Origin: Cytospora piceicola
Lineage: Eukaryota > Ascomycota > Sordariomycetes > Diaporthales > Cytosporaceae
Assembly: GCA_023375675.1 (NCBI GenBank)
Contig: JALQBC010000012.1
Coordinates: 372,001 to 436,000 of the forward strand
DNA length: 64,000 bases
Direction of reading: 5' to 3'
A program made the position numbers and the translations under genes. Shown here piece by piece: positions 12,644-22,563 of this stretch; within the stretch, counting starts at the first letter, position 1, and each line of letters starts with the position of its first letter. Below the pieces are notes generated by a model. The model worked only from the letters and a program-made list of their open reading frames with translations, made no database searches and was not told where the DNA came from.

Positions 12644-13779
12644 ATGGCATCGCCGCAACCTCGTCGCTTCAAACAACACTATTCACCTCATACGAGGACC
12701 AAGATTGTTACAGAATATCATTTGGGCCAGACTAAGCGAGTCCTCTTTGCGAAATACGACGTTCCCGTGGGCTCTTTGTCTGGAATCGTTGCTCGCTACG
12801 ATGTCCAGATCAAGGCGCAATCTTCCCCCGGCCGTGGCGCACCCAAAAAGATCACTGACGATCAACTCAAACAGGTCCTCGATATCATCGAAAGACAACC
12901 TTTTGTTTGCCCCCAAGACCTAATCAGAAAAGCCCGTTTGAGGTGCTGTGAGAGGACCTTGATCAGACGCCTCAAGGTCAATGGCATCAATCACGTCAAG
13001 GCACTTCGACGGCCCCTCATCACAGAAATAGTGGCCGCAAAGCGCCTTGCGTATGCTCGCCTTCATGTCCGAAAGCCCCTTTCCTTCTGGAAACGTGTTG
13101 TTTGGTCAGATGAATCAACCATCGCTCGAGGAGACGGTGACCGTACGAAGTACGTGTGGTGTCGCCGCGTAAGTCAATTCACCCTCTCGCGCCAGGCCGA
13201 TTTCTAATAGCCACGATTTTTGTATAGGGTGAACGACTATTACCTCAAAACGTACAACCAAAAGCGAAGCCATCACGACATTCCCAGATGTTCTGGGGCG
13301 CCTTTTCATTCAACAGACGGACTTCTCTCGTGCCCCTAGTAGGAAATCCGAACTCTGCTCGCGGCGGCGTAGATTCAGTACGAATACTCGAGCTTTATAC
13401 GGAAACTTTGGAAACTATTTGCGAGCCTGGGTCCATTTTTCAACAAGACAACGCTCCTGTTCATACGGCACGGATTGTGACAGCGTGGCTAGAGCAATTT
13501 TGCGATGAAAATGGTGTGGAATTGCTCGATCACCCTCCTTACAGTCCTGACCTCAATCCGATCGAAAACGTGTGGAAGTTACTCAAAGAAGAAATCAACA
13601 AGAGGTACCCCGAGCTCGCTACCCTCAGTACAAACCAAGACTCGTATATGAGATTAGTACGGGCAGCGATTGAAGTGTGGGAAGAGATTGAACAAAGTGT
13701 ACTTCGAAAGCTAGCTTTGAGCATGCCGCGACGACTTGAGGCTGTTATTGAGGCCGGGGGCTATTACACAAAATACTAG
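12644..13779 (+). CDS. Tc1/mariner-family transposase, DD38E spacing
   Basis: Exons 12644-13168 and 13228-13779, with a 59-nt GTAAGT...TATAG intron between codons, encode 358 residues. The N-terminal part holds two helix-turn-helix units for binding the terminal repeats (around residues 20-55 and 70-125), separated by a basic linker SPGRGAPKK. The catalytic DDE residues are in WSDES (about residue 160), QQDNAPVHTA and DLNPIENVW. Counting residues between the second Asp and the Glu gives 38, whereas canonical Tc1 has 34; the extra residues lie around EQFCDENG. No frameshift or stop interrupts the protein, so it may be functional. Splicing of the intron is inferred: the read-through frame stops soon after the donor. 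Confidence 0.93.
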
Positions 13780-13909
13780 ATGGTTGCAATTTGAATACGA
13801 TTGATTCGTGTAACTAGAAATCTAATTTGCTAGTAAATTGTATATAATTTGGAAGATCTGTTGCATTTGAAAGTGGTTGAGTTAATGCTGTGATTTGGTG
13901 TGGTTTGGC

Positions 13910-13937
13910 TGGAATCGTTATTTTTGTCCATCGACTG
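13910..13937 (-). repeat. right terminal inverted repeat of the Tc1-type element
   Basis: Read on the minus strand it starts CAGTCGATGGAC and ends in ACGATTCCA, matching the left repeat at 25 of 28 positions. TA follows at 13938-13939. Confidence 0.95.
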
Positions 13938-13939
13938 TA

Positions 13940-16900
13940 CCAGCCAGCTGGATACAGCCAAAGTAGTGTACACACTTAGGTAAGTCTAGACTTGTTTTTG
14001 GGAATTTGGAATGCACAACTACCGACGTCTCTCTCAGCCGCTCACTGTACGGTGATTACCGGGGAAAGTAATAGTACAGATCCGTAATCCGTAAGAGGCA
14101 CCGGCATCAGACAGGCACACCATCTCCGGTGCCCCAGTGCCCCGGAAGCTTATTTCAAATCTACTCAAGTATGTATCTATATCATAATAAGACGGTCCCC
14201 ATGATCACGGGTAATGAGACAGCAAACGGTCTGTCAAGTCAGTCATCGTCTCCATGCCTTCTCAATTCCTGTCCTGTTCCAATCTACCCAGAGCCCCACG
14301 AGTTCTCGCTTGTGATGTTTTCGTTTTCTTCTTTCTTTCTTTCTGCGTTCCGGGATGAGACATCTCCCGTCAACCTCGATGGCAAATCTTCAGCTGTGAT
14401 CCCGCGCGTCTCACCGCGGCACAGCAGCCACTTCGAATCTTGTCCCTTTTCAAGGTGACATCGTCGTCTGCCTCAACCATGGATGGCGTCCTCCCCCGCC
14501 TAGCCAATCCGGCGCCCGACCCCATGCACGGCGTTCTTACGAGCATGGGGCGCACGGCCTGGGCCCGGTGTAAGGCGAGATGCACCTCCTCCGCATAAAA
14601 AGCTTCTTTTGGGTTGGCGTTTCCTGCTGTGTGGATTGGCCAAAAACTTCCGGCCAAGAACGAGTTCCTCTCCCAGCCTTTTCAGAGTTTCATCTCGACG
14701 GCAAGAATGAAACTGTAAGACGGCTCCTCGAACCTAGCACGATTTCAGTAGAGAATATCCTGAAGGTCCCAATCAACGACGCCTGGTGCGTTTCAGGGTC
14801 CTCTGCGCAGATTCTCGCCACTCGCCATCTGTTGCCTGGCAAGGACGATGGTGAAGCGTCACAGCATCAATGTTGCGGAAGAGCATGTGCTGGCACGCGT
14901 CATGGCGCGTCCCCAATCCGCCGAGGGTTGCCCAATCCGGGAGCGTTCCAATGACACGGGGGACACACTCGGTGTTTCCTTTTGGTGGCCGCAGGGCCAT
15001 TTCTTCAGCAGCCCGTCTCTCGACCGGACTATCACCCGCGCCTTGTCCGAATGGGCACAGCTGCCATGGCTTGGTTCGGCGTGAGAACCCGCTAAGACTA
15101 CCTAGGTATATTGTAACATGACACGACATACCTTTTCCTTCCGAGCTTGTGATGCGCGAGTAGCCAAAGGGCATGCCAATTTCAATATTCCACGTAACCC
15201 GTCACACCTTCGTCTCCATTCACTATGACCTTTGCCCTTACGGACCAGGTATGGTCGAACGGGTTCTCCAGATGCCTTCTGAATCATCACTTCAGGATCA
15301 TTATGTTCTAACCGTTGGTCCGGGAGAATCGTTGCTCCTCCCGGACCAACAGAGGACAGGGCCTTGATTACTTGCAAACCCGGTTTGACACAATTCAAGA
15401 ACTAACGTCGGCGGTGGAGCCAAACGCCGCTTGGGGCGTACCCGGAATCGTGGGAAATATCGGCATCTGATATGGGCTGTATGTACCTGGCACCATGCAA
15501 TGGAGACTGCCGGCGGCCAATGATCTCGATGAGCCCTCTCAGATCCCAGATTCTGACTTCCGTCATATGAACTCGTGGCCCTCTACGAATCCTGCCACAT
15601 CCCAGGTGGTCCACTGAATCTGGAGGAGGTGGTTGGTGCGGTGCTGTAAGTTACAAACTTTAGTGTACAGCATGCTCGAGGGCAGAATGTAACCTCCGCA
15701 AAATGGAGGCAACGCACGCCCGCTCGGAATACGGAGGTCCTCTGGGAGGCAGGGAGGGGAGGCAGGGAGGCAGGGAGGGTGTGGGAGATGCCTGTTCTTG
15801 CAGATCTGACCCGAGGCCGCGCACCACGACTCCCTTTTTTTTTCCTTTTTCTCCCCGCCTTGTTACTCTCTGCCATCTGCATGTGTGGACCGTGGTGCTC
15901 ATCTGCTACCCATAATAGAGGCTCTTCCCCTCATCACAACTGCCAGCTGCTTGACACGTGAAAGATGAAGACTCTTACACCAGACACGGGGGAAGGGAGG
16001 GGACGGAGAGATGGAGCTGTTCAGATGTATAGGTACTACTCTGCAGCCGTGTAAGTGAGTACCTAGCGATCATGTCGGCAGAGTTCTGGATTGTCGGGAG
16101 TTGCCCTACAGCTCCAATTAAGATTATGGGCGCCGTGGGTTACCCACCGTCGCAGCGACGTCTTTTTGTGATTGCAGTCTGCGCAGTGTCGTAGTATGGA
16201 GCTAACGATGTGTACAATCAGGCCATATAATGGATGGGGTGGGACCGCAGTCCGCAAGATGCGGCTCAACCGAAAGAAGGCGCCAGGACGATGCTTCTCA
16301 CTGGCTGCACTGGCGAGGCTCAGAGAGAAAGTCATTTTGATGTTTGAACAGCCATTCCACATTTGAATCCCCGCAAGTGAGAGAGTTTGAGGTTCATTTG
16401 TGATTACTACCCAATATTGCTATTATTTCGCAGCCAATCTTGATGCAACAGAAAGGGGGTGGGTTGGGTTGGTCCAACTTCTTGACGGTCAAGAGTTCAG
16501 TGGATCTGCTTCACAGCCTCAGGAGCCCTAATCGCACTGATACGAAATACGAGCTCTACTGGTACTTGGACGGCCGGAGTCGATGGATGATATAAAAGCA
16601 CAACATATCACCACAGACTGTCGGACTACTAGGCCCCTCCTTCTCTGCCCTGCCCTGACGAAACCCCCAACATGGATAGTACTACTGTGACATATCCCAG
16701 ACATCAAACAAGGCCAGGATTGTGTCCCATATGTCGGCCCTTTCAATCCTGCTTCCTGTGTTCCATTTCTCCGGGGATCATCGTCCCGTTGCAGTTCGCG
16801 ATCGACGGTTTGGGCTCGTTTTCCTTGCTCTTTCGTGTTGCCATGGGGCTATTTATATCCGTGTAATAGAGATTACTACCGGTACCTAGATATATATATG

Positions 16901-17447
16901 CCTCCATGTAGTCATGTAGTCTGATGTCTAGTTTCATCTGTGCATAGATCGATCTGCAATCGGTTTTTTTTTTTTTTCCCTTGCTGTGATGAACGGTTCG
17001 TGTGCAGAGGATCCGAGACGATCGTGAGTCGCTCGCTACCGTCTTTGCCATCGGATCCCGGGTGATGAGTATTTCGGTTGATTGATTGATGAATGGAGAG
17101 CGCTACGGGTCCGTACAAGTGGATCACCAGAGACCTTGCGGCCGGCCGATCCCGCCTTGCGGGTTCTTTGTCCTCGGACTTTAACGCCATGTTTCTCCGG
17201 CGGGGGGGCTAGAAACAACTTTTTTTTGGGGCCGTCAATTAGCACACTGACTGTGCTGACGTCTGGAGGGGCAGCTTTCTGATTGATGCACAGCTAAGCT
17301 CCTGGCTCGTGATACCCTCCTCCATTCTCAGTACTTTGCCCTCTGCCAGTCCATTCCCATTTCGGTGTAGTTGCTGGTCGACCGAACCACACGACAATCC
17401 CCGCCGTTCTTTTCTTGTGGGATATATCTTGAAACAGCCACCACATC
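13940..17447. other. 3.5-kb spacer, no supported gene
   Basis: Scattered short frames on both strands show no conserved motif or sensible exon chain. Notable content: a perfect inverted repeat at 15314-15350, a CCTAGGTA motif at 15101-15108, GGGAGGCA-type repeats near 15745-15780, a T homopolymer near 16963-16977 and the presumed ADE8 promoter at the right end. Confidence 0.5.
15314..15350. repeat. perfect 13-bp inverted repeat with 11-base loop
   Basis: GTTGGTCCGGGAG at 15314-15326 is the exact reverse complement of CTCCCGGACCAAC at 15338-15350, with an 11-base loop between. It lies far from any recognised gene. The stem is GC-rich and would be very stable as RNA or cruciform DNA. Confidence 0.95.
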
Positions 17448-18369
17448 ATGGCTCCTACGTGTCGCATCGTTGTCCTGGCCAGCGGCAGCGGCAGCAACTT
17501 CCAGGCGCTCCTCGACGCCGTCGCATCGGGTCGCATACCGAGCTCCCAGATCGTCCAGCTGTTTGTGAACCGGAAGAATGCCTACGCGGTGACGCGCGCT
17601 GAAGGGGCCGGCGTCCCCACGGAGTACTTCAACATGGTCTCCGGCGGCTTCCAGCCGAAAGGGGAGAAGGACCCGGAGAGGCTGAGGGAGGCGAGGTCAC
17701 GATACGATGCCGCGCTCGCGGCGAAGGTGGTCCAGCACAGCCCGGACTTGATTGTCCTGGCTGGCTGGATGCACGTGTTTACCGAGTCGTTCCTGAAGCC
17801 CCTGGCGGAGAAGGGCGTCCCAATCATCAACCTGCACCCGTGAGTAGTATCTGAGAGCGATCATATTCTCCATTCGTTTGTTTCTTGAGTCGTAAGACAT
17901 GTTTGATTCAGGATCGACAAAGGGCTGTACTCTTGGATCATGTCTCGCGACTCCCGTTTCTCTCCTTTGCAGACAAATACTGACCTTTCGCTCTCGTAGT
18001 GCCTTGCCTGGTGAGTCTCTTTACACCCATCAACTCGAACACCACACTGTTGCGAGTACTTTGGCTTACTGACATATGTTATTTTCTCTTTCCGCAGGAC
18101 GATACGACGGAGCCGGCGCCATCGAGCGAGCACACCAGGACTTCCAGGAGGGCAAGCTCGAGAACAACAAGACAGGCATCATGATCCACTATGTGATCGC
18201 GGAGGTCGACCGGGGACAACCCATCATGACGAGGGAGGTCGAGTGCCTGGAGGGCGAGTCCCTGGAGGGACTCGAGCAGAGGATACACTCTCACGAGCAC
18301 GACCTCATCGTGGATGCAACAGCCAAGTTGGCCGGGGACATACTGGCCAGGAAGGGCGGTAGCAGTTGA
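17448..18369 (+). CDS. ADE8: phosphoribosylglycinamide formyltransferase
   Basis: Three exons, 17448-17839, 18000-18010 and 18098-18369, give 224 residues. The enzyme transfers a formyl group from 10-formyltetrahydrofolate to GAR in purine synthesis; fungi carry it as a stand-alone protein. Visible motifs are the N-terminal loop LASGSGSNFQALLDA, then IINLHPALPGRYDGAGAIERA with the catalytic Asn and His, and EVDRGQPI with the catalytic Asp near residue 171. The central exon is only 11 nt and encodes the ALPG turn. Without it the conserved HPALPG signature cannot be formed and the phases (2, then 1) do not join. Its acceptor (CTCGTAG) and donor (GTGAGT) are both strong. Introns are 160 and 87 nt, each with a CTGAC box near the acceptor. 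Confidence 0.93.
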
Positions 18370-20029
18370 TGCTGTTCCTCACAACGATCAATGATACCCA
18401 CTTAATATCCCAGGCCCAGATCATCTTTTGTCACGTCGGCGAGGTGGACTTACAATGTTACTTAAGGACCTTCCCGTTACAGCCTGACCAGGCGAGCACC
18501 GAATGGCACCGTATGCCGGCCGAGGGTTATCTTATTTCCTCGTATGAGGACTCACGGTCCATGATGGCTACGGGGAGACCGAGTCAGTCAGAAGAGCACA
18601 GTCGCTCTCTTCCCTGTCGGATATTGATAGATGCGCGGTAGGGTGGTATATTGCCGGGCACTATCAACCGAAGAAAATACCACATGAGCTGGGTAATCAC
18701 AAAACGTATACCCCAGGTAAAGGATGGAGACGGAATAGACTGGCTGCCCCCTGGCCTGGTGCATCGCTTTTTGCAGGACCAGGATAGTAGGAGCTGCCGC
18801 AGAAGCCGGCGCACTGTTAACGCTTTGCATTTTCCAAACCCGGGATGAAACATCAAGTCGCGAAATGCCCGAGGTTCGCACCGGCCATGCCATGCATAAA
18901 TTGATACCTAGGTATACTGAAGCATGTGCTAGGTATGTAGTTAGTACTAAGAGTACTTCGTAGAGGCATTTGACCCACGAGGAATGCAACCGTTACATCA
19001 TCTCGACTCGAGAAAGTACAGTAGATTCAGGGATGGTGGGGACTTTGAGACCTTGGTCACCTTGGTGCACCACTCTAATGTTGGGCTTGAATCAAAATGT
19101 TCAGCTCTTGACCGACCGTTAAGGTACCCGTGTGGACAGTATCTCCTGGTAGTACAAATTACTCTGAGTTATTGTATTAGATAAAAGGTTCCTAATCTGT
19201 TCACCGCTTAATATCACTGAGCAAGAAAATGATCATCTTGCATCGTATAGTCCGCTGTTCGGAAGATCTGGAGATAGAACGGGGAAGAGTGCAGGCCAGC
19301 ATGCCAGCTGAGCTGAGGTGCCATCTCAGCCCTGTGAGCTGAGAAATTCTACGAGTGGTTCTTTTCGAATCAGAACTCGCAGGAGATACGTTCCAAGGAT
19401 TCCACGAGCATGCCAAGCATTCATGGAGAGTTGACATAGCGACGTTTTACATACGCAGTACAGTTGTATTCTCTCAAGTGCTTACCTAAGTACTTAAGTA
19501 GGTAGGTACTTTCGGTTGTGTAGCTCAGGTGCTGCCCAGTAAGTACCTACTCCGGCGTATCAAAACTGCTCACTCAAGGTATCATTAGCGGCCGGGAGAT
19601 TTATTTTAAGGCTTTTAACTGCGCCACTACTTACTTCCTCGTTGATGTAGTGTATTGGATGTCCTATGTACTGTGGTAGTAGTGCGGCTGGGACAAGACG
19701 TTTCAAACTTTGACTACTTGAGAGGTCCAAGAGTTCCTGCTTGTTCAGTGTCTCTTCTCTTATTCTCTCTCTCTTTTTTTCGTTCTATTCTTTCTTAATT
19801 TTTTTTTTGATACATTCCGCACTAGCACTGGGCTTAACTCGGCTCCAGCAGTACCTGTTATAGATTACAAATTACCGATCACCGATCACATACCAATCCA
19901 ATTGTCCGCACTCCACTCTCGTAGCCCTCGCCATAAGTCAACCAATCTCTTATAGCGCCGAGATTGTGTTGCTGTGCGACGACACACATACACACACACA
20001 TACATACACACACCCTATGATCTTCGACA
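18370..20029. other. 1.7-kb spacer, no supported gene
   Basis: I see no coding region. A CCTAGGTA motif is at 18907-18914, related CTTAAGTAGGTAGGTAC sequence near 19492-19508, a poly-T tract near 19799-19808 and a CA-rich microsatellite at about 19983-20012. The last is probably in the leader of the cation transporter gene. Confidence 0.5.
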
Positions 20030-20645
20030 ATGACGTCTCCCTTACAGTCGCGGCGCCCGTCGTCGCTCCTGGTACACGAGGAGCCAGCCACGTTGGCCTC
20101 AAAGGGCCATGGAACCCTTACATCCCTCATCCGGAACCGCACGCAAGGCACCGCCACGCAGAGCCCGTACTGGAAGGCTTATGCCGACGAGGAGGAGGCC
20201 GCTGGTGGTAGTCAGTCGTTCCCGGAATGGACAGCCTTTAGGCGCCGGAACAGCATGATCGACGACGACGACGACGACCGCCGGTCATTGGCCGAGGAGC
20301 GCCGTCTCAATGCCCTTCTCACGGGCCCCCAGATGCGCAGCATGCGTCTCATCGGGGATTCGAGTCCTCGCTATAGTTGGGAGAGGTACTGGAAGACCGA
20401 GGACCAGCTCAAGGACATGAAGGCGCCGGTGCGCGGGTACTACGAGCGGACAAACTACCTGATTCAGCAGTACCTCTACATCGACAAGCTGTTGGACTCG
20501 TCTCTGCCGCATGACCTCCTGAACGAGTACAACAACATGCCGCTCTCTGCGTTCCGCCGCGGGGTCGAGGTCCCAACAACCATCTCCGAGGAGCCCTCCA
20601 CGTCGAGCAGCCCGTCCAACGCCCAGCTCATCTCTGGATCCGGCA

Positions 20646-20676
<31 letters not shown>

Positions 20677-21837
20677 GGGCGAGGAGCAGGCGTCGGGCTA
20701 CGGGACAGCGCCGAGGAAGGTGAAGCGTACGCCCAAGGACATTTACCGCCCGAGCGAGACCACGCCCCTGTTCTCCAAGCAGGATGATGAGGAAGGGGAC
20801 GACGGGGGTGACGTGGCCAAGCCCGAGATCCCCTGGCTAGATGATGACGACGTCGACAGCGGCGCCCGCATCGTCACGGTGGCCATCTACATCAACGCGC
20901 TCGCGAACCTGACCCTCCTCATCGGGAAAATCATCGTCGTCATCAGCGTCCCCTCCGTCTCCGTCCTCGCGTCTCTGGTCGACGCGGCTCTGGACTTCCT
21001 CTCCACCGTCATCGTCTGGATCACCACGACCCTCATCTCCAGGCAGGACCAGTACCGCTACCCCGTGGGGCGTCGACGCCTGGAGCCGGTGGGCGTGCTC
21101 GTCTTCTCCGTCGTCATGATCACGTCGTTTGTGCAGGTCGCCCTCGAGGCCTCCCAGCGGCTCATGTCTGACAACCACACCGTCATCCAGCTCACAGCCT
21201 CCGCCATCGGGATCATGCTCGGCACCATCGTCATCAAGGGCCTCTGCTGGTTCTGGTGCCGGCTGATCAAGAATTCGAGCGTGCAGGCCCTCGCCGACGA
21301 CGCCGTCACGGACATCATCTTCAACGCCGGCTCCATCGCCTTCCCCATCGTCGGGTACTACGCCGACATCTGGTGGCTCGACGCCCTCGGCGGCCTGCTG
21401 CTGTCCCTCGTGGTCATATTCAACTGGTCGCACTCGGCCAGCGAGCATATCAAGAACCTCTGCGGCTTCTCCGCCACGGCGGACCAGCGGAACGTATTGC
21501 TGTATCTGACTACGCGGTTCGCGAGGACCATCCGCCAGATCCAGGGCCTGCAGGCGTATCATGCGGGTGACAAGCTGAACGTCGAGGTGGATATTGTCCT
21601 GGACGCGAGCACGTCGCTGAAGGACAGCCATGATCTAGCGTGAGTACCCCCCTCCCCCTCCCCCTCCCCCTCCCTACACAGGAACGAACATGTTGGATAC
21701 GAGTAGGAAGCTAATGTCCACATAGGGAGAGCTTACAATACGTGCTGGAGTCCGTTCCCATCGTGGACAGGGCCTTCGTGCATTGTGATTATGCCAGTTA
21801 TAACCTGCCGACTCACATGGAGCAGCAGGCTGGTTGA
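20030..21837 (+). CDS. cation diffusion facilitator, Mn2+-type
   Basis: Exons 20030-21639 and 21726-21837 give 573 residues; the 86-nt intron contains a CTCCCC repeat. The first 280 residues are cytosolic and partly disordered, including a Gly-Ser dipeptide run near residues 203-215 and the segment SPRYSWERYWKTEDQLKDMK. Six hydrophobic membrane segments follow from about residue 285 to 480, then a soluble C-terminal cation-sensing domain (LNVEVDIVLD, FVHCDY). Metal-binding motifs are DAALD near residue 318 and DAVTD near residue 424. Both are DxxxD, the pattern of manganese-type CDF proteins, whereas zinc CDFs use HxxxD. It probably exports Mn2+ into an organelle or out of the cytosol by proton exchange. 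Substrate and location are inferred. Confidence 0.92.
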
Positions 21838-22563
21838 TTTGAAGGGATTGTAGCGGGTGCATTGGGCTCACGGAGTACAGGAGTTAAGCGTGACGAGAAA
21901 GGTGCGGTAGTACTGCAGTTGCAAGTTTACCAAACCAGAGATTAAAATTTTATGGTTACCTTTCTGCCGCGACGAGTTAGCTATAACCATACATGATACC
22001 GTTGATCCTGGAAATTTCCACGGTCCCTTACTGGTCTGGTCGTATAAGCATTCTATTGACTTCATTGATAACAAGGTGCACTGCCATTTCCTGGAGCGTC
22101 GACCATGTTGCTGCATTGGCTCGCAATGCCTAGTGTACACTTCTCAGAGGCAGTATTCAATCATGTTGCTACATGCTTTGACGAGTATGTTGACATAAAA
22201 AGCAAGTCGGTGTAGTAGATCATCTAAAAGGTGAATGGGAAACTAGGGTCCTCCCTACCGATCGCAGCCTATCGTTGGTGATCCTCTAGACATCAGAAGT
22301 AATATACCATATAACATGTAGTGATGAGTGATTCTTCATCTACTGAAATTGGGTGTTCATCTAATTGCGGCAAGGAATATTCCGTCTTCCAAACAAGGTG
22401 AGAAGCTATGCGAGACGTGACAGTGATGCGTAGACTTCGAATGCAAAATGATATTAAAGCTGTTGTAGTAATATCCCACTCACCCCGTCCTATATATCCC
22501 ATCTTCCTCTACCTATGTATGAAAGAGAACAACACCAAGAATCCCATCACTCACTCACCCACC
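21838..22563. other. convergent spacer between CDF and STT4
   Basis: About 725 bases with the 3' ends of two convergent genes. I see no RNA gene, repeat or coding exon. Confidence 0.5.

Larger units (their letters stand above)
12552..13937 (+). mobile_element. complete Tc1/mariner-type DNA transposon
   Basis: A 1,386-bp element bounded by terminal inverted repeats that begin CAGT and are flanked on both sides by TA, the usual Tc1/mariner target duplication (12550-12551 and 13938-13939). The left repeat (12552-12579) and the reverse complement of the right one (13910-13937) agree at 25 of 28 positions by my reading, with mismatches only at positions 5, 7 and 9. The single gene inside is intact once a 59-nt intron is removed. 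No C-to-T decay typical of repeat-induced point mutation is obvious, since the reading frame is open throughout. This suggests recent insertion or weak RIP. Whether other copies exist cannot be seen here. Confidence 0.95.

Noticed and set aside
20837..21631. 264-codon minus-strand frame over the CDF transporter
   Set aside because: Antisense shadow of a well-supported membrane protein; Asp/Gly/Arg-rich and unstructured.
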